A stretch of DNA of 64,000 nucleotides from Mollicutes bacterium (GCA_003554025.1 PWFC01000039.1:91872-155871); one strand, 5' to 3'. Positions 17,338-25,451 are shown, numbered from the stretch's first letter. The notes: generated from the letters alone by a model not told the origin. Program-made: numbers and translations.

Positions 17338-17859
17338 ATGAAAGAACGTATCGTGGCGGCGATGCCGCTTATCAGTTTGTTGCTCTTTTTGTTTAGCGGA
17401 TTGGTTTTGGAGAATTGGACCCTGGGGATCAGCTTCTTTTTGTTGATTCCGCTTTCGGCGATTTTGCTTTCCCGCAATGTTTTCAAGCGGTTGAACCAGA
17501 TGATGCCGCTAATTTCTTTGATTCTCTTTTTATGGCTTTGGCTTGGCTTTGACCTTGCCCACCCCGGATGGGTCGTCTTCTTTTTGATCCCCATCTCGAA
17601 CATTCTATACAGCCATAAAGTGGATATGCGCAGTTTGGTCACGCTCCTTGTGACGATTGTTTACATCGTCTTAGGCATTGTGCTCGACGATTTTTGGCAT
17701 CCCGGATGGCTGATTCTTTTGTTCATCCCAATCATCAACACCATCTTTTTCCCGAAACAGCGTATCCATATTCGTCGCAGCGGCGATTTTTTCCGTTCGA
17801 CGTTTTCCGATATCATCGACGAAAAAGAAGACATCACCATCGACGAGGAAGAACGATAA
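17338..17859 (+). CDS. Membrane protein with three internal repeats
   Basis: A 173-residue membrane protein I cannot assign. It is built from three similar units of about 43 residues, each a helical hairpin: PLISLLLFLFSG ... FFLLIPLSAIL, then PLISLILFLWLW ... HPGWVVFFLIPISNIL, then VTLLVTIVYIVLG ... HPGWLILLFIPIINTIF. The HPGW motif is shared by units 2 and 3 and replaced by WTLG in unit 1. A short acidic cytoplasmic tail follows (about residues 147-173). AAGGAG lies before ATG 17338. It is co-transcribed with a tRNA methyltransferase and a dehydrogenase, which gives no functional hint. Confidence 0.8.
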   Translation: MKERIVAAMPLISLLLFLFSGLVLENWTLGISFFLLIPLSAILLSRNVFKRLNQMMPLISLILFLWLWLGFDLAHPGWVVFFLIPISNILYSHKVDMRSLVTLLVTIVYIVLGIVLDDFWHPGWLILLFIPIINTIFFPKQRIHIRRSGDFFRSTFSDIIDEKEDITIDEEER

Positions 17860-17872
17860 AGGAGGCTCATTC

Positions 17873-18622
17873 ATGCAAGACGATGTGCTGATTGTAACAG
17901 GCGCCGCAAGCGGCTTAGGCGCCGCGAGTGCGAAACTTTTGGCCGAAGAAGGCGCTCGCATTGTCGCCGCCGATGTCGACCGCGAAGGTCTTGAGCGCGT
18001 GGTTGAAGAGATCCGTAAAAATGGCGGTGAAGCGGTGGCTTTCCCAACTGACGTTGCCAAAGCCAACGAAGTCGAAGCGCTGGTTGAGCATGCGGTCGAT
18101 ACCTATGGAACGCTCGATGGCATTTTCAACAACGCCGGCATCCGCGACGGCACCCATTTCACCGAGGTCACCCCGGAAACCTATCACGAACATTTGGCAA
18201 TCAACCAACATGGTGTGTATTACGGCATGCATTACGCGGCAAATAAGATGCGCGAACTGAACGTCGAAGGCGGCCGCATCGTCAACACCGCTTCCATCCG
18301 CAGCTATTTCGGAGCGAAAAAGAGTTTTCGCTACAGCGCCGCCAAAGCGGCGGTGGAAAACATGACCAAATCGGGCGCGGACGCATTGGCCGAAGACGGC
18401 ATTCGCGTCACGGCGGTAGCGCCCGCTTTCATCGACACCGCGCTATTGAAGCACGTTCCCGAGGAACGCAGAAAGCGGCTTGAGAAAAAGCATCTTCGCG
18501 GTAAGATGCTGAGCGCATTAGAAGTCGCAAAAGTCGTGCGTTTCCTGTTTTCGCAGGATAGTGTCGCCATCAACGGTTCGTGCGTATTGGCCGACGACGG
18601 ATTTCTCGCCATTCACGGATAA
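17873..18622 (+). CDS. Short-chain dehydrogenase/reductase
   Basis: A 249-residue classical SDR. TGAASGLGAAS (residues 9-19) is the cofactor-binding glycine motif, FNNAG the structural NNAG, and the catalytic set is serine in NTASIRS plus YSAAK. The acidic residue at the end of strand 2 (ADVDRE) favours NAD. The C-terminal INGSCVLADDG matches the usual family ending. Substrate is not recognisable. AGGAGG lies 7 bases before ATG; the gene is third in the methyltransferase unit and is followed by a terminator. Confidence 0.88.
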   Translation: MQDDVLIVTGAASGLGAASAKLLAEEGARIVAADVDREGLERVVEEIRKNGGEAVAFPTDVAKANEVEALVEHAVDTYGTLDGIFNNAGIRDGTHFTEVTPETYHEHLAINQHGVYYGMHYAANKMRELNVEGGRIVNTASIRSYFGAKKSFRYSAAKAAVENMTKSGADALAEDGIRVTAVAPAFIDTALLKHVPEERRKRLEKKHLRGKMLSALEVAKVVRFLFSQDSVAINGSCVLADDGFLAIHG

Positions 18623-18649
18623 AAGCGTTCCGAAGGGGCGCTTTTTTTT
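18622..18649 (+). terminator. Intrinsic terminator after SDR gene
   Basis: AAAGCGTTCC pairs with GGGGCGCTTT (two G-U pairs) across a GAA loop, followed by a run of T. Confidence 0.85.
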
Positions 18650-18705
18650 GCGTATTGACAAGCTTATCGAGCGTACGCGTGATAAAATGAATTAGAGGTG
18701 GTAGC

Positions 18706-19140
18706 ATGAAGAACGATCCGAAAGCTTTGAAAAAGCGTTTGAACAAAATGCAATACGAGGTCACGCAAAACAATGCGACGGAACCTCCCTTCCGCAACGA
18801 ATATTTTGACCACGAGGCGGAAGGATTGTATGTGGACGTTGTGAGCGGCGAACCGCTATTCAGCAGCAAAGACAAATACGACGCCGGTTGCGGCTGGCCG
18901 AGTTTCACAAAGCCGCTTGCCGACGTCGTTGAAAAAGAAGACCGCACACACGGCATGCGCCGCACGGAGGTCCGCAGCAAAAAAGCGGATTCGCATCTCG
19001 GACACGTTTTTCCAGACGGCCCGCAAGAACGAGGCGGCCTTCGCTATTGCATCAATTCCGCCGCTTTGCGCTTCATCCCCAAAGAACGCCTTGAAGAAGA
19101 GGGTTATGGTGAATATCGCTCGATCTTCAATGAGGAATAA
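18706..19140 (+). CDS. msrB: Peptide-methionine (R)-S-oxide reductase
   Basis: A 144-residue stand-alone MsrB, which reduces methionine-R-sulfoxide in damaged proteins. [19 protein letters not shown] and [11 protein letters not shown] (with the catalytic cysteine) are the family signatures. Only one of the usual four zinc cysteines is seen near the centre (DAGCGW), so this appears to be the non-zinc form. AGAGGTGG lies 6 bases before ATG. It stands alone between a terminator and the promoter of the next gene; TTGACA at 18655 is a possible -35 but the matching -10 is poorly placed. Confidence 0.93.
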   Translation: MKNDPKALKKRLNKMQYEVTQNNATEPPFRNEYFDHEAEGLYVDVVSGEPLFSSKDKYDAGCGWPSFTKPLADVVEKEDRTHGMRRTEVRSKKADSHLGHVFPDGPQERGGLRYCINSAALRFIPKERLEEEGYGEYRSIFNEE

Positions 19141-19144
19141 GGGG

Positions 19145-19172
19145 TTGCAACGTTGGAGGATTATGGTATAAT
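19145..19172 (+). promoter_or_regulatory. Promoter of the 7TM-GGDEF gene
   Basis: TTGCAA (19145-19150), 16 bases, TATAAT (19167-19172) with the extended TGG just before the -10. The -35 overlaps the region directly after the msrB stop. Confidence 0.8.
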
Positions 19173-19216
19173 TTTGTGATATGTCTTTACAAATCCTTAC
19201 GAGGGGTGACTAGGCG

Positions 19217-20734
19217 ATGACAACTTTTCAGGGCGTCATGCTTGTGTTTGCGGCCGCGCTCAGTTTTGTGCCGGCCATCCATTTGGCTTCTTACGCCGGA
19301 AACGAACGTTTTTTGAATTTGCGCCGTTTCGTGTTTTTGATCGCCTTTTGGTCGATGTTGCTGCTCATCAAGCAAATTACTCCACAGGTCTCCTTGGCGT
19401 ATCATTTGCATTTGCTCGGATATCCGCTGGTCTTTGCCATCGTTTTTTACTGCTACAAAACCATCACGGCCTTTGTGGGGGCATCTACCCCGAAATTTTT
19501 CGATTACGCCGCGGGGGCGTTTTTCTTGGTCAATTTGACGGTGGCTCTTACAAACACTTTCCATCTTTGGTTTTTGGACATCTCCCTGCAGGAAGCGTCG
19601 GCGTTAGAAGATATTGTTTTCGCCGAGGCGGGCGTTTTCTTCTTGGTGCACGCCTTTACAAGCTATGGCGTGCTCGTGTTTGCCTTGACCAGGTTTTCTA
19701 GAAACTATCGCCGTTTTCTTGCGAAAAAGCCTTATCAAAAGGCGGGCGCGCTATTTACAATCGCCATCGTTTTCACGATTATAATCAATGTGGTGCATGT
19801 GTTTTTCCTGCCGATGAACGTAGACCCCACACACCTCACCACCGTTGCTTTTTCCTGGTTGCTTTATATGGTGGTTTATCGCAAGGATTTGCATTATGCG
19901 CTTTTGCGCGAAGGCAGGGAAACCTTGATGGAAGAGATGCGCGAAATGTATGTTTGCATGAGCGAGACCGGCGAGATTGTCGAGGCTTCAAAAGCGTTGC
20001 TTGATCGGTTCAACCTCGAAAACCACCGCCACATCGATTCGCTCTTAGAAGAACTCGGGCAAAAGGCCATACTCTATGAAAACATCGACACTGTCCGTCA
20101 AAAAGACGCAAAGCGTCCTTATCTCTATGTGTATGAAAAAACGTTCACGCTCGAAAAATTCGACATCGTCGGACGTGTGCTGTTTTTGTACGATGAAAGC
20201 GAATTTGTGGCTTTGATCAACGAATTGGAATATTTGAAAAACTACGATGTAATGACCAATCTATACAACCGCAACTACCTTGAGAATCTTCTCCGAAAAC
20301 TGGACGCCGGTGAAGCTCAGTACGGCTTGATTGTGACCGATTTGAACGGACTCAAGCTGATCAACGACAATTTCGGGCACCATGCGGGCGATGAGCTTTT
20401 GAAGCGGTTCGCCTCCATATTGAAAGAAGTGGCGGCCAAACAAAAAGGCACTAAGGCGTTACGCATGGGCGGCGACGAAATGCTTCTTGTCGTCCCGGAT
20501 ACCGATAAGAGGACGCTTGAGAAGATGGTAATCGATCTTGAAAAGCGCTGCATGCACGAAGACATTATGAAGCGCATTTCGATGGCGGCGGGGCATGCAA
20601 TCCGTAAAGAAGGCGAACCTTTTGAAGCCGTGCTGCGCCGGGCGGATGTAAATTTGTACATGGCGAAAGACGCGCAGACTATGGATTATCAGGAAGCACT
20701 GTTAAAGCGAATCAAGAAAAAAAGCGACGGTTGA
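19217..20734 (+). CDS. Membrane diguanylate cyclase (7TM sensor, GGDEF)
   Basis: A 505-residue sensor enzyme. About seven membrane helices fill residues 1-225, in the manner of the histidine-kinase 7TM input domain; residues 235-330 look like a degenerate PAS domain; residues 345-500 are a GGDEF domain. The active-site loop reads RMGGDEML: the last position is M rather than F, but the catalytic GGDE is intact. DLNGLKLINDNFGHHAGD provides the metal and GTP contacts. It probably makes c-di-GMP in response to a membrane signal. GAGGGG is the ribosome binding site. The gene end lies within a bidirectional terminator. Confidence 0.87.
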   Translation: MTTFQGVMLVFAAALSFVPAIHLASYAGNERFLNLRRFVFLIAFWSMLLLIKQITPQVSLAYHLHLLGYPLVFAIVFYCYKTITAFVGASTPKFFDYAAGAFFLVNLTVALTNTFHLWFLDISLQEASALEDIVFAEAGVFFLVHAFTSYGVLVFALTRFSRNYRRFLAKKPYQKAGALFTIAIVFTIIINVVHVFFLPMNVDPTHLTTVAFSWLLYMVVYRKDLHYALLREGRETLMEEMREMYVCMSETGEIVEASKALLDRFNLENHRHIDSLLEELGQKAILYENIDTVRQKDAKRPYLYVYEKTFTLEKFDIVGRVLFLYDESEFVALINELEYLKNYDVMTNLYNRNYLENLLRKLDAGEAQYGLIVTDLNGLKLINDNFGHHAGDELLKRFASILKEVAAKQKGTKALRMGGDEMLLVVPDTDKRTLEKMVIDLEKRCMHEDIMKRISMAAGHAIRKEGEPFEAVLRRADVNLYMAKDAQTMDYQEALLKRIKKKSDG

Positions 20735-20757
20735 TTAAGAACCGTCGCTATTTTTTT
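20723..20757. terminator. Bidirectional terminator
   Basis: AGCGACGGTT (20723-20732) pairs with AACCGTCGCT (20740-20749), flanked by A-run and T-run, between the convergent GGDEF and nucleoside kinase genes. Confidence 0.9.
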
Positions 20758-20760
20758 GCG

Positions 20761-22398
20761 TCAATCGAAGCAGCTGCCGCCGATGAACTCTCTTAGCAGC
20801 GAATTGTTGGGGACCTGCTCGTCGTCGATGTCTTTGAAATATTTCAAGAACTTGATCAGGCGGTTTGCGGTGATGAAATGTTCGCTTTCGCGGGGAATTT
20901 CCATCAAGGTGTCGAGCGCATGCTTTTTCATGATGCCCAGTTCATAAGTCAACGAACTGTTGAAGATGTAATCCGCGCCTTCTTGATGCGGATAAATCCA
21001 GCGGAACTCGCCGCGGCGCACCGACCCCCACATGCCGATGGTCTTGCTTGCGGGCGCGTTGCGGAATTTCCGGTCGCGGACGATGCGTCTTAATAGGCGT
21101 AGATTGGTGATGTTGATGGGGTTTTGGTAGTCGACGTTGACCTGCAGTTGGGGGCTGATGAAAATCTTGTATTTTTGGTGTTGGGGAATCAGGGACGTCA
21201 AGGTTTCGTTTAGGGCGTGGATGCCTTCGATGATGATGGGATTGTTCTCCGTGATTTGCAGTTTTTTGAACCCGGAACGGGTTTTGGTCATGAAATCGAA
21301 AATGGGGATGTCGACTTCCCGGCCTTGAATGAGGTCGAGCATGTTTTGGTTGAACAAATCGATATCGAGCGTGTTGATGTGTTCGAGGTCGATGTTGCCG
21401 TTTTCGTCGGGTTCGATTTGGTCCCGGTCAAGGTAGTAATCGTCCAAGGAAATCATGACGGGTTGAAGGCCTTGGCTCATAAGTTCGATGCGGAGCCGGT
21501 TGGAAAAGGTCGTCTTTCCGCTTGAGGAAGGGCCGGCGATGGCGATCAAGCGTATGTCTTCGCTGTTTTCCTTGATGGTTCTGCCGATTTCCGAAAGCAT
21601 TTGGTTGTGCCGCGCTTCGTTCATTTGCACGAATTCGACGATGGAGTCGCTTTCGGCGTGGCGGTTCATCCGCGCGACCGTTTCGGCGTCGATTCTTTCC
21701 AGCCAGCGGTTGGCGTTTCGAAGCGTACGGCTGTAAATCGGCGCGTCTTCGAACTCCGGGATTTTTCCGCCTTCTTCGGCGCGAGGGTATTGAATCAAAA
21801 AGCCGGGCGGATATGTGCGCAGCACAAATTCTTTCAAATATCCCGTCGAGGGCACCATCAGCGAATACATGTAATTGAGGTAGCCGTCGCATTCGTAGAA
21901 GTGGACGATGTCTTCGGGGCGGTATTGAATCGCTTCGATTTTGTCGTGGTAGTTGTGCTTTTTGTAAAACTCGACGGCTTCTTCCTTGTTCATCTCGGTA
22001 CGGGTGATGGGGAGGTCGAGTTCGACGAGGCGGCGCATTTCTTTTTCGAGTTCGCGCAAGATTCTGCCGATGTCGCTCGCTTTTTCTAAGTTCATGATGT
22101 GGCAGAAGACCGAGCGGGAAATGCTGTAGTTGAATTTGAAGTCGTATTCGGGGTAGAGGTTGTGAAACGCCATCGAGACAAGGTAGCGCAGGCTTGCTTC
22201 GTAGGGATAGATCGCTTCGGGATGATGAAAATCCAAAAACTCCACCGTAGCGTCGTAGTCGATCACATAATGCAATTCGCGCATGCGGTTGTTGACAAGC
22301 GCGATGAAATAGCGGCGTTTTGGGTCGTCGATTAAATCCAGCAATTTTACGGGTTTATCGAATTGTCGTTTGCTTCCTTCGATGTTCAAGGTGAACAT
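20761..22398 (-). CDS. Nucleoside (uridine-type) kinase with N-terminal ThrRS-like domain
   Basis: A 545-residue protein. The N-terminal region (about 1-60) resembles a TGS domain and residues 60-230 the threonyl-tRNA-synthetase second domain (HMN-type metal segment, FCHIMNLEK). The C-terminal half is a uridine-kinase-type P-loop domain with AGPSSSGKTTFSNRL (about residue 283), SLDDYYLDRD and IIIEGIHALN. This domain combination is common in Bacillota and clostridia, and is annotated as nucleoside kinase. ATG 22398 is chosen because AAGGAGAATCACCC precedes it; the frame stays open a further 33 codons upstream but those are low-quality. It is transcribed from a strong divergent promoter. Confidence 0.87.
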   Translation of the reverse strand: MFTLNIEGSKRQFDKPVKLLDLIDDPKRRYFIALVNNRMRELHYVIDYDATVEFLDFHHPEAIYPYEASLRYLVSMAFHNLYPEYDFKFNYSISRSVFCHIMNLEKASDIGRILRELEKEMRRLVELDLPITRTEMNKEEAVEFYKKHNYHDKIEAIQYRPEDIVHFYECDGYLNYMYSLMVPSTGYLKEFVLRTYPPGFLIQYPRAEEGGKIPEFEDAPIYSRTLRNANRWLERIDAETVARMNRHAESDSIVEFVQMNEARHNQMLSEIGRTIKENSEDIRLIAIAGPSSSGKTTFSNRLRIELMSQGLQPVMISLDDYYLDRDQIEPDENGNIDLEHINTLDIDLFNQNMLDLIQGREVDIPIFDFMTKTRSGFKKLQITENNPIIIEGIHALNETLTSLIPQHQKYKIFISPQLQVNVDYQNPINITNLRLLRRIVRDRKFRNAPASKTIGMWGSVRRGEFRWIYPHQEGADYIFNSSLTYELGIMKKHALDTLMEIPRESEHFITANRLIKFLKYFKDIDDEQVPNNSLLREFIGGSCFD

Positions 22399-22441
22399 GG
22401 GTGATTCTCCTTTCTTGGTGAAAATACCGTTTAGTACAACT

Positions 22442-22469
22442 ATTATACCAATAAAAGCCATTTTTTCAA
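22442..22469 (-). promoter_or_regulatory. Promoter of the nucleoside kinase gene
   Basis: Minus strand TTGAAA (22469-22464), 16 bases, TATAAT (22447-22442) with an extended TGG. Confidence 0.8.
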
Positions 22470-22499
22470 GGTAGCGAGGATGCTTTTTGAAAGACATGA

Positions 22500-22508
22500 T
22501 GGTATAAT
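22500..22508 (+). promoter_or_regulatory. Extended -10 promoter of the Rieske gene
   Basis: TGGTATAAT, 28 bases before ATG 22537, divergent from the nucleoside kinase promoter. A -35 at proper spacing is weak. Confidence 0.65.
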
Positions 22509-22536
22509 GGAATTGTTAAAGAGGAGGGGAAAACCA

Positions 22537-22863
22537 ATGGCGAAACATTTCCTTGAAAAGCTGGACGTCTTGGCGAAGGAAAAGAAGATTCGGGTTGAAA
22601 TCGAAGATTTGCCGCTTTTGGTTCTATATCACGAGGAGAACGTCTACGTTCTCAAAGACAAATGCCCACATATGCGCGCTTCGCTTTACAAAGGCACATT
22701 TGAAGACGGTGTGGTGACCTGCCGCAAGCATGGCGCGCAAATCGACGCCAAAACCGGCGAGGTTTTGCGGAAAGCGAAAATCGGGTTTGTGCATATGCCC
22801 ACCAAAAAAGCGACGACCTATCCCGCCGTGATTGAGGACGGCAAGGTTTTCGTCAAATTGTAA
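22537..22863 (+). CDS. Rieske 2Fe-2S protein
   Basis: A 108-residue single-domain Rieske protein. KCPHM and VTCRKHGAQ give the C-x-H and C-x-x-H ligands of a Rieske cluster, with the loop between them (about 20 residues) typical of nitrite-reductase small-subunit and dioxygenase-ferredoxin types. It is a soluble electron carrier; no partner oxygenase or reductase is nearby. ATG 22537 follows GAGGAGGGG. The gene is monocistronic, with its promoter overlapping the divergent kinase region and the tRNA-Thr promoter directly after its stop. Confidence 0.9.
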   Translation: MAKHFLEKLDVLAKEKKIRVEIEDLPLLVLYHEENVYVLKDKCPHMRASLYKGTFEDGVVTCRKHGAQIDAKTGEVLRKAKIGFVHMPTKKATTYPAVIEDGKVFVKL

Positions 22864-22871
22864 AAAAGGGC

Positions 22872-22900
22872 TTTTCATTCCCGGCGTTTCGTGTTAGAAT
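22872..22900 (+). promoter_or_regulatory. Promoter of tRNA-Thr
   Basis: TTTTCA (22872-22877), 17 bases, TAGAAT (22895-22900) with an extended TGT; the tRNA begins 24 bases later. Confidence 0.6.
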
Positions 22901-22923
22901 GTTTGAGGAAAATCGCCCATCGT

Positions 22924-23000
22924 GCCGCTTTAGCTCCAACAGGTAGAGCAATTCCATGGTAAGGAAGAGGTTGCTGGTTCGAGTCCGGCAAGCGGCACCA
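22924..23000 (+). tRNA. tRNA-Thr (anticodon GGT)
   Basis: A complete cloverleaf: acceptor GCCGCTT/AAGCGGC, D stem GCTC/GAGC, anticodon stem ATTCC/GGAAG with the loop ATGGTAA (anticodon GGT at 22958-22960), T stem GCTGG/CCGGC around TTCGAGT, discriminator A and an encoded CCA. The top of the anticodon stem is an A-G mismatch. Confidence 0.95.
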
Positions 23001-23011
23001 CTTTTTTCTTC

Positions 23012-23038
23012 ATGCTTGTCCGCGCAAGCATTTTTTAT
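23012..23038 (+). terminator. Terminator after tRNA-Thr
   Basis: ATGCTTG (23012-23018) pairs with CAAGCAT (23025-23031), followed by a T-run. Confidence 0.75.
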
Positions 23039-23060
23039 TTTAAGACGGGAGAGCGATACG

Positions 23061-23147
23061 ATGCTTGAAAAATACGCGCTGTTAAAAAAGATCGTGTTCA
23101 TAGTGTTGACGCTTTTGCTCGTCGTGTTGTTAGCGATGATTGTTTAA
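23061..23147 (+). CDS. 28-residue single-helix membrane microprotein
   Basis: ATG 23061 opens a 28-codon frame preceded by GGGAGAG. The product has a charged start (MLEKYALLKK) and then one continuous hydrophobic helix of about 18 residues to the C-terminus. It ends in the ribosome binding site of the SDR gene, whose ATG follows 12 bases after the stop, so the two are probably co-translated. I know of no family. It could be a small membrane regulator or merely a translation-coupling leader; the good binding site and clean helix favour a real product. Confidence 0.55.
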   Translation: MLEKYALLKKIVFIVLTLLLVVLLAMIV

Positions 23148-23159
23148 AGGAGGATACGG

Positions 23160-24014
23160 ATGAAAAGGATATTGATCACCGGCGTCACAAGCGGCATCGG
23201 CAAAGCGTTGATGCATTACTTTTTGGACCATGGCGAAGAAGTGATCGGCGTGGCGCGCGATGAAGAGAAAATTCAATCCCTGCGGAAAACCCTCTCTAAG
23301 AAGTATGAGAGCAAAAGGATTCATCTTTATCGCGCAGATTTTTCGAAGATGCGCGATGTGAAAGCGATGATCGCCGAGGTTTCAAACGCTTTTTCCGACG
23401 GCCTTGACGCCCTCATCAACAACGCCGCCGTGTTTCCTCACAAAAAAAGAATCACCGAAGACGGTTTTGAGACGCAATTTCAAGTGAACCATCTTGTGCC
23501 CGCTTTGCTTTCTTTTGAAATGTTCCCCCTGCTTAAAAAACGTTTGGGGCGCATCATCACCACAAGCAGCGATTTGCACAAAAAAGCCAAATTCGACCCC
23601 GACGACCTTGAGGGGTTGAAACGTTATCATCCCCTCAGAATATACGCAAGAACCAAACTGTACAACTTGCTTTTCACCATCGCGCTTAACGACCGTTATG
23701 GCGAAAAGATCGGCCTTCGAGCGTTTGCCGTGCATCCCGGAAAAGTCAAAACCCGCATCGGCGAAAAAGGGAAGCGCCGCCTATACGGAGCTGTTTGGCG
23801 TTTTTTTACACGCAAAGCCTTGCCACCGCATCGTGTGGTGTTCACATATGGGCTTTTGGTCTATGAGAAGGACCCAAAAACCATCATCCCCTATTTTCAT
23901 AGGGGCCAGCCGCTCCGTTATTCCGACGTCGCCTTGAACCGCGACAACGTGAACCGGCTGTTTGATGAAACCGCGGCGCTTTTAAACATCGACCCAAACG
24001 AAAAGCTTACATAA
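23160..24014 (+). CDS. Short-chain dehydrogenase/reductase (retinol-dehydrogenase-like)
   Basis: A 284-residue SDR. LITGVTSGIGKA is the cofactor loop, INNAAVFPH the NNA motif, TTSSDLH holds the catalytic serine and IYARTKLYN the YxxxK pair. The layout (long C-terminal region after YxxxK, VHPGKVKTRIG) resembles the WW-oxidoreductase/retinol-dehydrogenase subgroup. Substrate unknown. AAAGGAGG precedes ATG by 6 bases. The stop codon abuts a bidirectional terminator, and the last 33 bases are overlapped by the nominal end of the convergent anti-sigma frame. Confidence 0.87.
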   Translation: MKRILITGVTSGIGKALMHYFLDHGEEVIGVARDEEKIQSLRKTLSKKYESKRIHLYRADFSKMRDVKAMIAEVSNAFSDGLDALINNAAVFPHKKRITEDGFETQFQVNHLVPALLSFEMFPLLKKRLGRIITTSSDLHKKAKFDPDDLEGLKRYHPLRIYARTKLYNLLFTIALNDRYGEKIGLRAFAVHPGKVKTRIGEKGKRRLYGAVWRFFTRKALPPHRVVFTYGLLVYEKDPKTIIPYFHRGQPLRYSDVALNRDNVNRLFDETAALLNIDPNEKLT

Positions 24015-24830
24015 AAAAAAAACAGCTCTTGCGAGCTGTTTTTTACAACCCGAACGGGGGGTGTCCTGCGGTGGGCCGGGCCGTTTTGGAGATATGTCGT
24101 AGTCGTCCATGAGATCTCTCAATTGGCCGACGGAGTATTCACTCAAAGTTTCGTAGTCGTAATCGTCGGTTTCTTCTAAGATGGCGTCGATGATGCGGCT
24201 TTTCATAACGCTGATTCCGTGTTGCTGGGCCCTTTCACGTTCCTCTTCGCCAACACCTTCACTTGAACCGCGCATCAAAGCGAAATTCGGGACACGGTCT
24301 TGCGCGACTTCGGGGAGTCTTTCCTCCATCTTCGCGAGGTGGCGAGCTTGCAAGTCTTCGTTGTCGCTGATGACGTCAAACATCAAGTAGGGATTGTCTT
24401 CGCTTAAGTATCCGCGGTCGATGGCTTCCTCGACGAGAATGTCTATGACGTCGTCAAAAGGTTGGTTGCGCAAGTTCGAAAGGCCTTCAAGAAAGTCTTC
24501 TCCGTCTTGGTTCTCGCCGTCCAAACGTTTGACAAAGTCGTCCTCGCCGACTTCAAGTCTCAAGCTCGGGTTTATGTCCATATATACGGTAGAAGAAGCC
24601 TCGGCTTGAAACAACGGGAAGACAAAGACAAAGGCGAGGATGAGAAGCGCCAACGTTCCACCGAACGCCAAACGGCGGTTCCAGTTGAACCCCGGCGTCT
24701 TTTTTGGTTCCGGCTGTCTTTTGTCCATAAAATCGCGGTACACCGAAGACGCTTTGATTCGCTCTTTCACATCGGGCGTTTCTTCTTTGGCATAATGGCG
24801 CAGTTTCTTTTCCATTTTTTTATCGCTCAT
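23982..24830 (-). CDS. RsgI-like membrane anti-sigma factor
   Basis: A 282-residue frame. A charged cytoplasmic segment (residues 1-50) precedes one membrane helix (about 53-73, LAFGGTLALLILAFVFVF), then an external domain starting STVYMDINPSLRLEV, the signature segment of RsgI-type anti-sigma factors, and an acidic helical remainder. It should bind the sigma factor encoded upstream, which it overlaps by 11 bases. ATG 24830 has AAGGAGGCG. The C-terminal 25 residues are read through the terminator hairpin. In the +1 frame the sequence ends GHPPFGL-stop right before the hairpin (stop at 24045-24043), so a one-base difference near 24070-24080 probably shifted the true end. Confidence 0.8.
   Translation of the reverse strand: MSDKKMEKKLRHYAKEETPDVKERIKASSVYRDFMDKRQPEPKKTPGFNWNRRLAFGGTLALLILAFVFVFPLFQAEASSTVYMDINPSLRLEVGEDDFVKRLDGENQDGEDFLEGLSNLRNQPFDDVIDILVEEAIDRGYLSEDNPYLMFDVISDNEDLQARHLAKMEERLPEVAQDRVPNFALMRGSSEGVGEEERERAQQHGISVMKSRIIDAILEETDDYDYETLSEYSVGQLRDLMDDYDISPKRPGPPQDTPRSGCKKQLARAVFFLCKLFVWVDV
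24021..24045. terminator. Bidirectional terminator
   Basis: AACAGCTC (24021-24028) pairs with GAGCTGTT (24033-24040), with an A-run before and a T-run after, between the convergent SDR and anti-sigma genes. Confidence 0.88.
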
Positions 24831-25353
24831 CGAACTCGCCTCCTTCCTTGCGCATTTTCTCAAGGGCGTTTTGGTATTTCCACAACACAGTCCCAAGCGG
24901 TTTCTTCAAGTCTTCGGCGATGTCTTTGTGCTTGTCGCCCAAGACGGCGTGGCGGATGACGATGGTCTTTTCCTCTTCGTTAAGGACGTTTAAGAGCTTT
25001 TCGAGGTAATAGCGCTTTTCAAGGTCGCGGTTTTCGCTTTCGAAGAGATTGGGGTTTTCGGCGGCATCCATGGGAGTCTCTTTCTTTCTTTTGTTGTAGG
25101 CGTTGATCGCGAGTCGTTTCGCGATGGTTTTGAGCCAAGCCTTGAATTCGCCTTTTCGTTTGTAGCTTTGGATGTTTTCGATCATTTTCAAATATGTGTC
25201 TTGCATGATGTCTTCGCTAAGGGATGGGTCCTTGAGGACAAGGAGTATGGTGTAGTAGACGTCGGTTTTGGTTTCTTCATACAAACGGTCGAACGCGGTT
25301 TCGTCGCCGTTTTTGAAGGCTTCAACGATGTTTTCGAGTTTGTTTTTGTTCAT
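24820..25353 (-). CDS. ECF-type sigma-70 family sigma factor
   Basis: A 177-residue sigma factor. Region 2 contains DETAFDRLYEET and SEDIMQDTYLKM with the core-binding and -10-recognition helices; region 4 has HKDIAEDLKKPLGTVLWKY, the -35-binding helix-turn-helix. It is paired with the RsgI-like anti-sigma gene and should direct transcription of an envelope-stress regulon. ATG 25353 follows GAGGTGA; the frame extends nine more codons upstream without a binding site. A 15-base inverted repeat and a GCAAC/CGAC pair that could be an ECF-type promoter lie in the 80 bases before the gene. Confidence 0.9.
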   Translation of the reverse strand: MNKNKLENIVEAFKNGDETAFDRLYEETKTDVYYTILLVLKDPSLSEDIMQDTYLKMIENIQSYKRKGEFKAWLKTIAKRLAINAYNKRKKETPMDAAENPNLFESENRDLEKRYYLEKLLNVLNEEEKTIVIRHAVLGDKHKDIAEDLKKPLGTVLWKYQNALEKMRKEGGEFDER

Positions 25354-25421
25354 GCACTTCACCTCGCCGAGCCCTTTCACTTTTAAACAAAGAGGGGCGT
25401 CGTTTTATTGGAAAAAGTTGC

Positions 25422-25436
25422 TTGAAATATTTTCAA
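25422..25436. promoter_or_regulatory. Inverted repeat upstream of the sigma gene
   Basis: TTGAAA-TAT-TTTCAA, a perfect 6-base inverted repeat with a 3-base spacer, in the divergent region between the sigma factor and the THUMP methyltransferase. Possible operator; next to GCAAC (minus strand) that resembles an ECF -35. Confidence 0.35.
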
Positions 25437-25451
25437 TCGCCTGAATCATTA

